Shown: one piece after another, positions 9,291 through 18,027 of the stretch | How positions within the stretch are numbered: the stretch's first letter is position 1 | Layout of the letters: the number at the start of each line of letters is the position of its first letter | NCBI GenBank assembly: GCA_031271405.1 | Contig: JAISVT010000024.1 | Location: 1-42,379 of the forward strand | Origin: Candidatus Endomicrobium macrotermitis | GTDB lineage: Bacteria; Elusimicrobiota; Endomicrobiia; Endomicrobiales; Endomicrobiaceae | DNA: 42,379 bases | Direction: 5' to 3' | Notes under the pieces: generated by a model | Told to the model about the DNA's origin: nothing | The model's database searches: none | What the model saw: the letters and a program-made list of their open reading frames with translations, nothing else | Made by a program: the position numbers and the translations under genes

Positions 9291-10541
9291 TCAATTTCCG
9301 ATTTCGTCCTCTGAAACTAAATATTTTTTGCCATTCCAAACAATACTATAATCTTCATACTCGTATTTAAAATATACTATTTCGCCAGTTGTTGGATTAG
9401 AACCCGTTATTGTATTGTACGCTACAAAGTTTCCGCTTACAAAGGCCGGCATATTGCCGCCCATTAAAGAATTTCCCGTAAGCATCCGCGCCGATAAAGA
9501 TATATTTCCTATTGTCAGATTATCTATGTCTATATATAACATCATACAGGAATTATTTGACGTACCGAATGCGCAAAGATATACGTTCCCGCCGCGGTTA
9601 TCGTCTTTAATAACATTGATATTTTGCATAGTTATATCAGTCAATCCTGTTAAATCTTCTAATATTAACTTGGAAACGATATTATTGGCTACAGAATATA
9701 CGCTTATAGGCGTTTCGTCTTTGGGACTTCCAAGGCGCCAAGTATTTAATGTGAATAAATAATTATCTGCGCTTATCATTGATTGAATAATACCTGCAAC
9801 AACTTCTTCATATACAACTTCACCGGAATTAGGATTAATAAAAGATAAATAATTCGTATCTGTCGGATTTACAGAACTGCACACAGCTATCAATCCGTTT
9901 ATAAATTCTATTGACTTTATATAGTTTCTTCCGATGTTTATATTTGTTTTTACTATATTTGCTGGGTCGCTGTAGTCGTATATTGAAATTAATCCGTCGT
10001 ACAAATTAATTTTGTATGCTGCAAACTTTGTATCGGATATAATTATAGGCGCCGACATAACTGCGGAAGTCAGATCAGTATATAGTATCTTTGAATCCGA
10101 TATAATGTTTAGAGCAGCGTCAAAATCGGTTCTTGAAAAATTATTTGCGAGGCAAGTAATTACATAAGGATTTCCGTCCGAAGACAATCCTTCTTTTGCA
10201 TCTAAAGATAAATACGTATTACTTCCGCCTTTATAGGATTGTCCGATATTGATATTTTTAGTAGATTTAGTAGTTTCTGTTATTCCGCCGTTTACATTCG
10301 GCAAATACTGTGATAATCTAATATATGAATTGGACCCGGATGCGCCGGAATAAGCATAAAACACCTTACTTCTATCTTTCTTGAAATAAAAATGTATAGA
10401 AACATTATTTCCGCCGCCATAAACTGCTGAAGTATTCCTTACAAGGCAGTATCCGGATTTAATATCAGTTGCCGCTCCGCCGCCACCGGATCCGTCTGTT
10501 TCTTTCAGAAATCCTTTTTTTACAAATCCCTTTTTCATCAT
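9291..10541 (-). CDS. Beta-rich virion surface protein of unknown function
   Basis: The protein has 416 residues. A short basic N-terminus (MMKKGFVKKGFLKE) is followed by a Gly-rich linker (GSGGGGAAT). The rest is repetitive and beta-rich, with blade-like units of about 45-50 residues that alternate Ile/Val/Tyr strands with D-N-G turns. That pattern suggests a beta-propeller. No signal peptide or catalytic motif is visible. Two ATGs in a row follow a purine-rich GGGCGGGAA site, and either could be used. It sits between a small unknown gene and the adaptor gene. A decoration or receptor-binding role is possible but unproven. Confidence 0.6.
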   Translation of the reverse strand: MMKKGFVKKGFLKETDGSGGGGAATDIKSGYCLVRNTSAVYGGGNNVSIHFYFKKDRSKVFYAYSGASGSNSYIRLSQYLPNVNGGITETTKSTKNINIGQSYKGGSNTYLSLDAKEGLSSDGNPYVITCLANNFSRTDFDAALNIISDSKILYTDLTSAVMSAPIIISDTKFAAYKINLYDGLISIYDYSDPANIVKTNINIGRNYIKSIEFINGLIAVCSSVNPTDTNYLSFINPNSGEVVYEEVVAGIIQSMISADNYLFTLNTWRLGSPKDETPISVYSVANNIVSKLILEDLTGLTDITMQNINVIKDDNRGGNVYLCAFGTSNNSCMMLYIDIDNLTIGNISLSARMLTGNSLMGGNMPAFVSGNFVAYNTITGSNPTTGEIVYFKYEYEDYSIVWNGKKYLVSEDEIGN

Positions 10542-10549
10542 TTCCCGCC

Positions 10550-10846
10550 CTATGACAATCTTATTTTTATGTTGCCCTGCTCTTCGCCTGAATATACTGC
10601 TTTAATAGTCCAATTACCGGCCGCAAGCGCATAAGCGCCGTTTTTGGTTATTACGAAATCGTTAGCGTCATCTTTCGGCATAGGAATATAGTTTTCGCTG
10701 TCGTTAGACATAAGTATTGCTATATTATCGCCTTCCGGCAAATTTTTTACGGTTAAACATCTTGTTTCGCTGTTTCCAATTTGCGAATTATCGCATGAAA
10801 TACTTTTTTTATCTACGGCCCCGTTAAAATTTAATTCTGTTGCCAT
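10550..10846 (-). CDS. Small beta-rich late protein, unknown function
   Basis: The protein has 98 residues and begins MATELNFNG. It is acidic and predicted to be beta-rich (C-L-T-V-K-N-L, NIAILMSNDSENYIPM, WTIKAVYSGEEQGNIKIRLS), like a small immunoglobulin-like or decoration protein. A GAGAGGTAAT ribosome site precedes the ATG. It lies 9 nt before the 416-residue surface protein and 16 nt after the endolysin candidate. I do not recognise its family. Stabilising the capsid or trimming the tail are both possible roles. Confidence 0.6.
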   Translation of the reverse strand: MATELNFNGAVDKKSISCDNSQIGNSETRCLTVKNLPEGDNIAILMSNDSENYIPMPKDDANDFVITKNGAYALAAGNWTIKAVYSGEEQGNIKIRLS

Positions 10847-10862
10847 TTTTATTACCTCTCGT

Positions 10863-11321
10863 TTAAAATCTAAATATTCCTTCGACTGGCTGGCTTGCGG
10901 CAGGTTTTACGTTTCTAAACGCCGAAAGAGGCCGGATAATAGCCTTTTTATAAAATCCTTCAAATTCTGCAATCAAAATTGTCTGTCCGGATACTTCTAT
11001 AACTATTGCAACGTGGTTTATTTCCCCGTTTTTCTGTTTAAATACAATGTCGCCTACTTCGGCGGATTTATCTTCTATTTTGTTTCTGCTTGACCATTCG
11101 TATTGATACTTCGCCCCATCAGGAACTTTAATTCTTGCCGCCTGATAAAATAAGTATTCGATAAACTCACTGCAATCAAAAGCGGTTCGTGTCGCCAAAA
11201 TCTTTTCCGGCGGAGTATTAAGTTTAACTTCCGCGCCGTAAACATACGGCAGTTCAGCTTCGGCAAAAGCTCTCGCAATGCTTGTTATTTTTTGCTTTTG
11301 CTCATTCAACAATTTCAACAT
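10863..11321 (-). CDS. NlpC/P60-family peptidase, candidate endolysin or virion peptidoglycan hydrolase
   Basis: I chose the ATG at 11321, 152 residues, because AAGAGGAAAA precedes it directly. The longer frame from 11375 has no such site. Residues TAFDCSEF (Cys50) and INHVAIVIE (His103) are the cysteine and histidine of the NlpC/P60 fold, separated by about 53 residues as usual, with VGDIVF just before the histidine. The family cleaves peptide bonds in peptidoglycan stems. No signal peptide or cell-wall-binding domain is present, so a holin or virion route is needed. It follows two small membrane proteins, which supports a lysis role. A tail-associated role is the alternative. Confidence 0.75.
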   Translation of the reverse strand: MLKLLNEQKQKITSIARAFAEAELPYVYGAEVKLNTPPEKILATRTAFDCSEFIEYLFYQAARIKVPDGAKYQYEWSSRNKIEDKSAEVGDIVFKQKNGEINHVAIVIEVSGQTILIAEFEGFYKKAIIRPLSAFRNVKPAASQPVEGIFRF

Positions 11322-11338
11322 TTTTCCTCTTTTAAGCG

Positions 11339-11359
11339 GGCGGGTATTATTTACCCGCC
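11339..11359 (-). terminator. Stem-loop at the end of the 47-residue ORF
   Basis: On the minus strand GGCGGGTA, loop AATAA and TACCCGCC form a perfect 8-bp stem that overlaps the stop codon of the small ORF and lies 18 nt before the endolysin start codon. No T-run follows directly, so it is more likely an RNA-stability or attenuation element within the late operon than a full terminator. Confidence 0.45.
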
Positions 11360-11490
11360 GCGCATTTTTTACCAAACTTCCACGTAAATTTTATAAATTT
11401 ACCTTCAACATATTCTTTACTTATCGGCATATAAAGCCGATTAGTAAAACTTACTTCCGGCATATAAGGACTTTGCCGGATTTTCATCAT
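11347..11490 (-). CDS. Small ORF in the lysis region, 47 residues
   Basis: ATG-ATG at 11490 begins 2 nt after the stop of the upstream membrane protein. The frame encodes 47 residues starting MMKIRQSPYMPEVSFTNR and ending in KKCAAGK. It is basic (Lys/Arg-rich) and has no membrane segment. The ribosome site is weak (GGAAGAGCCGG). It fills a gap that would otherwise be noncoding in a closely packed operon. A stem-loop overlaps its stop. I see no homology, and the call rests on position and an open frame. Confidence 0.4.
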   Translation of the reverse strand: MMKIRQSPYMPEVSFTNRLYMPISKEYVEGKFIKFTWKFGKKCAAGK

Positions 11491-11492
11491 AG

Positions 11493-11864
11493 TTAATCCG
11501 GCTCTTCCGGCTTTAAGCCCGAATCGTACTCCCCCGGCAATCCTTTAATTTCCAGCGCATTTTTAATAATCTCTTGCAGCCGGTTAATTTCTTTATTGTC
11601 GGGCGGCCTACTATACTCTATTTCAAACTGATTTTTAGCCGCTCTCATTGCGGCGTCAATTACGGATAGAGTATCGTTGCTTGTATCGTCAGCAATAAGT
11701 TTATCTATAACGCCCGTAACGGTTACAATAACAGGCGTATATTTATCAAGATATTTTTGCCCTGTTTCCATTTTAAAAACGGAAACAACAAAAAATATCG
11801 CAATAACAATTATTGCTACGATAATTTCAACTATCGTCCTTTTTGTATCTTTGATACCAGACAT
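11493..11864 (-). CDS. Small membrane-anchored protein in lysis cassette (holin or spanin-like role possible)
   Basis: I chose the ATG at 11864, giving 123 residues, because AAAGGGGGTG lies about 6 nt upstream. A GTG at 11873 is possible but would fall inside that site. A short basic N-terminus precedes one strong membrane helix at about residues 10-30 (VEIIVAIIVIAIFFVVSVF). A helical, charged C-terminal domain follows (AAMRAAKNQFEIEYSRPPDNKEIN). One N-terminal helix with a long charged tail fits an inner-membrane lysis accessory. An IADDTSNDT segment is shared at DNA level with the small terminase gene. Function is inferred from topology and from the neighbouring endolysin. Confidence 0.6.
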   Translation of the reverse strand: MSGIKDTKRTIVEIIVAIIVIAIFFVVSVFKMETGQKYLDKYTPVIVTVTGVIDKLIADDTSNDTLSVIDAAMRAAKNQFEIEYSRPPDNKEINRLQEIIKNALEIKGLPGEYDSGLKPEEPD

Positions 11865-11899
11865 AACTCTCACCCCCTTTTTTTATAAATCTTTCAAAG

Positions 11900-12172
11900 T
11901 TATTTGAAAATCGCTATTCCGGCACCTACTCCGGCAACAATTGATCCGAAAATTACCGAAAAAAACTTAAGAACAAAGTGGTCATACGCTTTTTTTATAG
12001 GTGCAACTTCATTTTCAACCTGCTGAACTCTCGCTACAACTCCCGGCTGCCCGTTTCCGTAAAGCGTTTTATCGTGCCTCGCCGCCAAAGATTTCAACTC
12101 CTTCATATCGCCCGATAAATCTTTTAACTCGTCGTAAATCATATTCAGATCAACTGATTTTTTTTCGCTCAT
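11900..12172 (-). CDS. Coiled-coil plus C-terminal membrane helix protein, holin-like
   Basis: The protein has 90 residues. Residues 6-30 form an amphipathic coiled coil (MIYDELKDLSGDMKELKSL). HDKTLYGNGQPGVV follows, a motif seen in small phage proteins near lysis genes. One membrane helix closes the protein (FFSVIFGSIVAGVGAGIAIF). The layout resembles the XhlA-type and related holin-accessory proteins. The gene stands between the capsid gene and the second membrane protein of the lysis block. A purely structural role cannot be excluded. Confidence 0.6.
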   Translation of the reverse strand: MSEKKSVDLNMIYDELKDLSGDMKELKSLAARHDKTLYGNGQPGVVARVQQVENEVAPIKKAYDHFVLKFFSVIFGSIVAGVGAGIAIFK

Positions 12173-12201
12173 TTTTTTATCCCGTTAAAAAGTTCAAATT
12201 C

Positions 12202-12230
12202 TGCGCCGCCTGCTCATAACAAACGGCGCA
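12202..12230 (-). terminator. Inverted repeat after the capsid gene
   Basis: Arms TGCGCCG and CGGCGCA pair perfectly over 7 bp around a 15-nt loop, 17 nt after the capsid stop codon. On the minus strand a short T-run (CTTTTTAA) follows only some 12-17 nt later, so termination would be partial. Lowering transcription after the highly expressed capsid gene is a reasonable guess. Confidence 0.4.
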
Positions 12231-12246
12231 TAAACAGTCTCTGATT

Positions 12247-13377
12247 CTATGCCTTCGGCGCGTTGACAGCAGTATCAAGCACAATAACGCCGAAATCTAC
12301 TCCGTCAAAATGCGTCTTTGCTATACCGCCCAAAAGACCAGTGGCTACGCCTTGTTTGTTTCCGTAGTCAAAGCCTTTTTCTTCCCAACCCTCTGAATTT
12401 TTGCACTGCGCAAACGCCGCAGCTTGTCTGCCGCAGAATATTGCTCTTGCGATAGGCGTTGCTGCCTGGGATTGTTCATCTGCAATATCTTCAAAGTTTT
12501 TGTTTGCCAGGTCAGCAGGGTTCAGATACGGTACAAATGGATGGCTTTTCACTATAACGCCGTCATAGTGAAAAGTGTCCCCGCCGGCAAAAATAGGATT
12601 ATTTTTACCTCTGTCAGCCGCATACTTAAACCCGTCAAGTATTATCGCGTTAGTTTTGAGTTCCGCAAACTGATACGGATGCACAAGCAACACGTAATAC
12701 TTTCCGCCTTCCACTTCCAATGGCAATATCTTCGGTTCTGCAAGCTCTGCCATGGACTTAAGCACGTTTATCATACCAGGAGTTATTACGTCCGCCGCTG
12801 TTATAGAAGCCAATGCGCCTTCAACAGAGTTCAAATACCTTTTTCCCTTACCGGCAAGAATATCCGAAGTCGGTACAGGATTAGGAGTATTACTCCATTT
12901 TGCGCTTGCACTGTACGCCTTTCCGTTAACGTTCTTTAAAGTCAAATTCTGAACGCCGCCAAGTTTCAGGAATATTTGCCTTGTAATGGCAATATCCTGC
13001 ATCCAGCCAGACAAACTCGATTTAAACTGCTTTCTCAAGTTGACAGCGGCTTTCTGGTCGGCAAGTTTACCTTTAGAACGTACAGCATTTCTCTTGAGGT
13101 CAACAAGGACGTCAAAATACGACGTTTTAATGTCTTCTTCGTTTTCTTCCAACATATAATCGCCTTCTACGCCTTCGCCTTCAAGATTATAGACAAGCCC
13201 GAATCTTACTTTTTCGCCCTGCTCTTTCTTTAAATCGGACTTAAGTTCAACGATATTGTTGGTTCCTTCACCCATCAAACCGGCTTTTGCAAACCAATTT
13301 CCTTCCAACGCTTCAAAAAACAGGTCTGTTGACCATACTGTTTTGTTCAGCTGTGTTATTACTTGTGTGTCTGCCAT
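12247..13377 (-). CDS. Major capsid protein, N4-gp56/DUF4043-like
   Basis: The protein has 376 residues. It matches the phage capsid family related to N4 gp56 (DUF4043): KVRFGLVYNLEGEG, then GDYMLEENEEDIK, then VDLKRNAVRSKGKL, then a helix ending in LSGWMQD. The family forms the HK97-fold shell. A strong AGAGAGG site precedes the ATG. The order portal, scaffold, capsid is typical. The C-terminal region (CGRQAAAFAQCKN and FDYGNKQGVATG) also fits this family. I see no protease or head-maturation gene nearby, so maturation probably works through the scaffold alone. Confidence 0.85.
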   Translation of the reverse strand: MADTQVITQLNKTVWSTDLFFEALEGNWFAKAGLMGEGTNNIVELKSDLKKEQGEKVRFGLVYNLEGEGVEGDYMLEENEEDIKTSYFDVLVDLKRNAVRSKGKLADQKAAVNLRKQFKSSLSGWMQDIAITRQIFLKLGGVQNLTLKNVNGKAYSASAKWSNTPNPVPTSDILAGKGKRYLNSVEGALASITAADVITPGMINVLKSMAELAEPKILPLEVEGGKYYVLLVHPYQFAELKTNAIILDGFKYAADRGKNNPIFAGGDTFHYDGVIVKSHPFVPYLNPADLANKNFEDIADEQSQAATPIARAIFCGRQAAAFAQCKNSEGWEEKGFDYGNKQGVATGLLGGIAKTHFDGVDFGVIVLDTAVNAPKA

Positions 13378-13400
13378 TATATTGTTCCTCTCTTTATGTT

Positions 13401-14627
13401 TTATCCGCCGTTACGCAATCTTTCTTTAACGTCTTCCGGCAAGGCTCCCCATTCTTTTGGTGTCATTTTACGCACGTCTTCCGGCGTAATTTCGTGATAA
13501 GGTATAAACCTTCTGCCGCTTCCGGGCAAACTTCCCGGACTTTTTTGCTTTCCGGCATTTGCAATCGCTTTTTCAACTTTTTCAGCACCTATTTTACCCT
13601 GCGCGCTGTTTGCAGGACTTTCAGCTCCCGGCTGATCTATCAATAAACCTATTTCGTAAGCTATATCTGAAGCGGTTTCCCCAAACTGATTAATACCGCC
13701 TCTTACCGTAGCTTCAGAAAAATCTTTTACAAGTTTCTTTGCTTTAAGTATTTTTACAGGATCGCTCGAAAACATAGATTGCAACGCTGTTTCGCCATCA
13801 ATCCTTATCCGCGCGTCTTGATTAAATATTTTGCTTACCGACTGTATAATAGGCGCCGCGAAGGCGAGTTTTTCGTCAAAATCTTTATATTTAAACTTTG
13901 CTTCGTCTTCCTGCTTTAATAACGCCTGTCTTATTTCAATTTCTCTTCTTTGCTGTATCAAAAGTTGCTGCTGCTCTTCGGTTAATTCAGGTTTTTCGCT
14001 TTTATTCTTTGCCTCGGAAAGAAGTTTTTCAATTCTTGCTTTAGCTTCCGCTCCGGTAAGCAAATCGTCATCAGAAATATCTTCCAAATACGATTTTTCA
14101 GCCGACTGCTCTTTAGGTTTTACAGGTTCCTGACTTTTATAAGACTTCAACTGCGCTTCCAAAAGACCTATTCTGTCAGCCGCTTCCGCCAACTTTAATT
14201 CGCTTGCCTGCCGTTTTTTTCTTTCGTTTTTATGCCTAAAGTACAATGCTCTTTCGTTTGGGTTATACTTTTTAAGTAATTCCTGCTCTTCCTTGACTTC
14301 AAGGTCAACACTTGACGCTTTTTGTACTTCTACTTTAGCGTCAATGGTAAGCGGTTTTTCTTCTTCCGGTTTTTTAGGTTCTTCGGCAGGTTCTTTAGGA
14401 TCTTTTTTTATATCTTTAGCCGGATCAGGCTTCGGCTCGGTTTCTTTTGGTTTTTCCTCGGTTTTTTTATTTTCAGGTTTTTCAGCCTTAATTATTCCGC
14501 GGCTCTTCGCCATTTCAATTTCTTCTTCGGACAATCCCGAATTAAGAGCAATTTCTTCGGTTATTTCATTTTCACTTTCCTGCTGTTCTTCAACAACCAT
14601 TATGCCTTCCTTGTTTTCTTCTGACAT
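13401..14627 (-). CDS. Scaffolding protein
   Basis: I chose the ATG at 14627, giving 408 residues, because AAAGGAGCTACACAA precedes it. A longer frame to 14693 would overlap the portal gene and lacks such a site. The protein is extremely charged: an acidic N-terminus, a long Lys/Glu/Pro-rich disordered part (about residues 50-110) and a long Gln/Glu/Lys coiled coil. It ends in a C-terminal ITPEDVRKMTPKEWGALPED segment, a common end of podovirus scaffolds. It lies between portal and capsid genes, the classical place. Scaffolds guide shell assembly and then leave. The assignment rests on composition and position. Confidence 0.75.
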   Translation of the reverse strand: MSEENKEGIMVVEEQQESENEITEEIALNSGLSEEEIEMAKSRGIIKAEKPENKKTEEKPKETEPKPDPAKDIKKDPKEPAEEPKKPEEEKPLTIDAKVEVQKASSVDLEVKEEQELLKKYNPNERALYFRHKNERKKRQASELKLAEAADRIGLLEAQLKSYKSQEPVKPKEQSAEKSYLEDISDDDLLTGAEAKARIEKLLSEAKNKSEKPELTEEQQQLLIQQRREIEIRQALLKQEDEAKFKYKDFDEKLAFAAPIIQSVSKIFNQDARIRIDGETALQSMFSSDPVKILKAKKLVKDFSEATVRGGINQFGETASDIAYEIGLLIDQPGAESPANSAQGKIGAEKVEKAIANAGKQKSPGSLPGSGRRFIPYHEITPEDVRKMTPKEWGALPEDVKERLRNGG

Positions 14628-14676
14628 TTGTGTAGCTCCTTTGGGATTTTGTCCCTTTTCGGCCATAATGCCGATA

Positions 14677-16590
14677 TTATTTACCGTTAGCACCAGGCGG
14701 CTGATTGCCGGGTCGTCCTTGCGCTGCCGAGGCCTGTTCTATAATCGTTTTAATTTTATTTTTAGTAGCTGCCGGCAATAAAGATTGGTCAAGCAATATT
14801 TCCGGCGGTATAGGTATGTTCTTTTCCGACAATTCCATAAGGATTAAATAATTGCTGATTTTTGCCGTATCGGACTGCATACTTTCGCCTACAACAACGT
14901 CATACTTCTTTAAATCTTTTGTATCGGCCAAAACTTCGGTAATCGCTGAAATACCTGCTTTTATGCCTTCTTTAGAACTGCCGAAAGTAGATTGCATAAA
15001 TTCGGCTCCCAAAACTCGGATAGCGCTTTCGACATCGTACACTTCGCCAATCTGCGACAATAAAAATTCTCCGAGAAGCCTCTTTGTAAAGCTATGATTA
15101 TCAAACAGCTTTTGAACCATAACCATACCCTGCCGCTGCCGCAGCGCAATAGCCCTGCCGCTCGCTTGGCTTTCGTTCATAGCCAAAAGGTCGGTATTTA
15201 TTCCGGTTGCCTCTTTCATATCTTGAGTCGTTTCCGCGGCAAGTTGCGCGTGTCCTTGTGATAATTGCGTAGGAGTGATTTTTTCCGGTTTAGATTTACC
15301 GGGTAAATATTCGAGAATAACCCCTGGTGTGCTGCCAAATTGCTGATATGCCGATTTGTCCGGTACGCTTCCCTGCTCCATCATCCAACCGCTGTTTGCA
15401 GACGTATTGAGAATATGAAGTTCCTGCGTACGGCGCTTATTAAACTCAAAATTTAAATCTTTCAGACTCCGCGCCAAACCCTGCACCTGCAATTCTGCTT
15501 TGTTTTTCGGTATTTTTGCTGGATACTTCAACGCATATTGCGGGATTAAAGGAAAATTAGGCCAATTCGGATATGACCATGCACGTTGATTTTGGAGCAG
15601 CGTGCTTTTGCCGAGCAATACGGCAGTCCATATTTCCGGTACAAATCTTTTTATTATTACTGCCGAAGAAGGTATAATATTTCCATTTTCGTCTGTTTTT
15701 CCGCGGCCAACTATATCTTTTTCAGCTTCGTCTTTTGTTGCAAAGTCCTGCAATGTTCCGGATTCTTTATCTGCTACATAAAATGTTTCAACCCACTTTT
15801 TATAGTGGTATTCAACAATATCGCATGTTTCTGTCTTGTTATAATCTAAAAGACCGTTATTATCGGGCGTCCTGTATCCGTCCTGTCCGTAGTTTTTTGT
15901 ACTTTCGGTAGTAGCACCGAATTCTGAAATATCTACGCGACAATCTTTACAGTTATCAATTTCAGAAGATTTTTCCGGATAAAGCTCTTTTAATTCATCT
16001 TTGGAAAGACCAGTAATAAGCTCATATATAAATTTTGCGTCTCCGCAATCGTATTCCACACTTGACGGATCAACAAAAATTCCGAAACAGTTTTTATTTT
16101 TAAGTTTCATTTCTCCGTTAATAAGATCGCGGCTGTAATCTATATACGGCTTTATAAACCCGGCTCCTTCCGTAAGAGCAACTTCAAAATTGTCAGAAAT
16201 TTTTCGGTCACCGTCGCAGTTTGTCATAAGATTTTTAAGCAGACGCGTTGCTATTTCGCCTTTGGCTTCGTCTTCTACGCCTGTAGGATATACTGCAAAA
16301 TCAGTCCTGTTTTGACTTTCCATACCCAAAAGAAGCTGCATATTCGGCTTTATTTTATTTATTGTTAATGCTTTAACGCCGCGCGCCGTCAAAGTCTCAA
16401 CATCCTCTTTCTTCCATTGTTCGCCAAGAGAGGCAAGCAAATCCGTTTCAGCCTCTTTATGAAATTTCTTCCAAAATTCAAAAGCAAACTTAAAATCGTC
16501 TTTTATCTGATTTATAAGTTTTTTATCCGCTTCGCTGGCAGGACTTAATTCACTTTCGCCATAAACTATTTTTTCGTCATTTTCAGACAT
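14677..16590 (-). CDS. Portal protein, P22 gp1-like
   Basis: The protein has 637 residues, close to the size of P22-type portals. Marks of the family are seen in order: LINQIKDDFKFAFEFWKKF, GVKALTINKIKPNMQLLLGM, NRTDFAVYPTG, VALTEGAGFIKPYIDY and FVDPSSVEYDCGDAKFIY. Twelve copies form the ring through which DNA enters the head and to which adaptors bind. The C-terminus is rich in Gln/Ala/Gly/Pro. The gene starts 93 nt after the large terminase gene and overlaps a tiny upstream ORF. The next gene is the scaffold. Confidence 0.9.
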   Translation of the reverse strand: MSENDEKIVYGESELSPASEADKKLINQIKDDFKFAFEFWKKFHKEAETDLLASLGEQWKKEDVETLTARGVKALTINKIKPNMQLLLGMESQNRTDFAVYPTGVEDEAKGEIATRLLKNLMTNCDGDRKISDNFEVALTEGAGFIKPYIDYSRDLINGEMKLKNKNCFGIFVDPSSVEYDCGDAKFIYELITGLSKDELKELYPEKSSEIDNCKDCRVDISEFGATTESTKNYGQDGYRTPDNNGLLDYNKTETCDIVEYHYKKWVETFYVADKESGTLQDFATKDEAEKDIVGRGKTDENGNIIPSSAVIIKRFVPEIWTAVLLGKSTLLQNQRAWSYPNWPNFPLIPQYALKYPAKIPKNKAELQVQGLARSLKDLNFEFNKRRTQELHILNTSANSGWMMEQGSVPDKSAYQQFGSTPGVILEYLPGKSKPEKITPTQLSQGHAQLAAETTQDMKEATGINTDLLAMNESQASGRAIALRQRQGMVMVQKLFDNHSFTKRLLGEFLLSQIGEVYDVESAIRVLGAEFMQSTFGSSKEGIKAGISAITEVLADTKDLKKYDVVVGESMQSDTAKISNYLILMELSEKNIPIPPEILLDQSLLPAATKNKIKTIIEQASAAQGRPGNQPPGANGK

Positions 16591-16651
16591 TTTTTGTCCC
16601 TTTAAAGAGAATACGGGCAGGAATGTTTAAAACAAGTATTGTTTTCTTCAT
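16583..16651 (-). CDS. Tiny ORF between large terminase and portal, 22 residues
   Basis: A strong ribosome site (AAAGGGGCGGAA) directly precedes an ATG at 16651. The frame encodes 22 residues starting MKKTILVLNIPARILFK and ends inside the first codons of the portal gene, so translation would be coupled to it. It is short and hydrophobic-basic. It could be a leader peptide for the portal gene rather than a functional protein. Evidence is only the ribosome site and the overlap. Confidence 0.35.
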   Translation of the reverse strand: MKKTILVLNIPARILFKGTKNV

Positions 16652-16683
16652 TTCCGCCCCTTTAAAAAAATATTTTTCCTATC

Positions 16684-18027
16684 CTATACCGTTGCCGGAT
16701 TAAATGTTTGCGACCAGCCGCTTCCCCGGCCTCTGCCATAATCGTCTTTTATTCTGTTTAACCGCCCGAAATCCGAAGGTTGTAAACTCACAGACATTCC
16801 CCTGAAGGTGTCTGCGCCGTGAGAACTCCAATCGTGATACGGTTCATTTAAATAGATTTTCTTTTTTTCATCATATTTCTTGTGATAACTTTTCACTGCA
16901 TTAAGCAGCGGCTTACAATTTTCTGCATCTATCCAAACTTTCGGCCAAATATTTCTTGCCATATCTATACCGTCAGCTACCGGTAATTTCGGAATTGTGC
17001 TGAATTTGATTCCAAGGTTATAAGCCGTATCTATTCTTCTTTTTCCGTCTGACAATTCCCTTACGGTAATATCGTGCGGCGCAAAATGCTTATAATCTTC
17101 ATAAACATACGGTTTGCTTTTTACTTTCTGTATAACTTCCGCAAGGCTCATGCCGCTTACTTCTAAACAATCAATAAGCCTTACACTCTGCCCTATGACC
17201 TGCCCGAAAAGAACAAACATATAATCCGCTATTCCTAAATCCCACCAAGTCCATACCGTAAATTGTTGATCGTGCTGAACTTTTGTTATCCGGCCTTCAG
17301 CATAAGCTCTTGAAATCTGTTCTGCGTAATAAGCGCCGGCAATAGGTACTGTAAAATCGTTATAATACTCCTGTCGGAACAAAGCGTCATTTCCATACTT
17401 AAAAATAATTTCGCGCCTTTCCTGATCCAAAACCTCTTTTGGAATCGCGCCAGTATCATCAACCGTTAAAAGCTGATGAAACCAGTTCGGATCATATTTC
17501 GCTAATTTATGTATGTCGTAAGCATGGTTTTCACCGCGGGCCGTAAAATTAAAAATCGCCCAACCGCCGTTTTCGGCTAAAATAGGGCGTAAGTAATCCC
17601 AGCCAAGCGGATTTTGCAAACTGTATTCAGAAAAAACGATACCTTTCGGATTGCTGCCGACAACGCTGTCTATATTTTCGGTACCTATTATTTGTATTAT
17701 CGATCCGTTTTTAAGTGTCAGTTTTAATTCTGTCTCATTCTTTTTTGCCCAAATACCGCGCGGAATGTACTCAAGAAACGGGAAACCGGCTTTATCTTTG
17801 CCGTCCCATAATGCTTTTTTTCCCTGCGCATAAGTCGGAAATGTGTAATAATAATTCCCTACCCCTTTTAAGGCCTCTTTGCCGACAATATTCCAATCCG
17901 TTAAGTCTTTCCCGTGACGCCGCGGCCATACCTGAACAGCGCGCCGACAACCGCCGTCAATAGCTTTCATTAACGGTATTTGGTAATCCCTTGGTCTAAA
18001 CCTGTCAGGAAAAATAATTTTATTCAT
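16684..18027 (-). CDS. terL: Terminase large subunit
   Basis: The protein has 447 residues, the ATPase-nuclease motor that cuts and packages DNA at the portal. Walker A is PRRHGKD at residues 35-41 and Walker B with the catalytic Glu is GIVFSEY at 129-135, where Ser stands in place of the usual Asp before Glu. The nuclease part has WWDLGIAD and, near the end, HDWSSHGADTFR, which supply the acidic metal ligands. It overlaps the small subunit gene by 8 nt. The packaging type (pac or cos) cannot be read from the protein alone. Confidence 0.9.
   Translation of the reverse strand: MNKIIFPDRFRPRDYQIPLMKAIDGGCRRAVQVWPRRHGKDLTDWNIVGKEALKGVGNYYYTFPTYAQGKKALWDGKDKAGFPFLEYIPRGIWAKKNETELKLTLKNGSIIQIIGTENIDSVVGSNPKGIVFSEYSLQNPLGWDYLRPILAENGGWAIFNFTARGENHAYDIHKLAKYDPNWFHQLLTVDDTGAIPKEVLDQERREIIFKYGNDALFRQEYYNDFTVPIAGAYYAEQISRAYAEGRITKVQHDQQFTVWTWWDLGIADYMFVLFGQVIGQSVRLIDCLEVSGMSLAEVIQKVKSKPYVYEDYKHFAPHDITVRELSDGKRRIDTAYNLGIKFSTIPKLPVADGIDMARNIWPKVWIDAENCKPLLNAVKSYHKKYDEKKKIYLNEPYHDWSSHGADTFRGMSVSLQPSDFGRLNRIKDDYGRGRGSGWSQTFNPATV

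Noticed and set aside
14293..14781. Plus-strand Ser/Phe-rich ORF of 162 codons
   Set aside because: It mirrors the Lys/Glu-rich scaffold gene. Such antisense frames are expected from biased codons.
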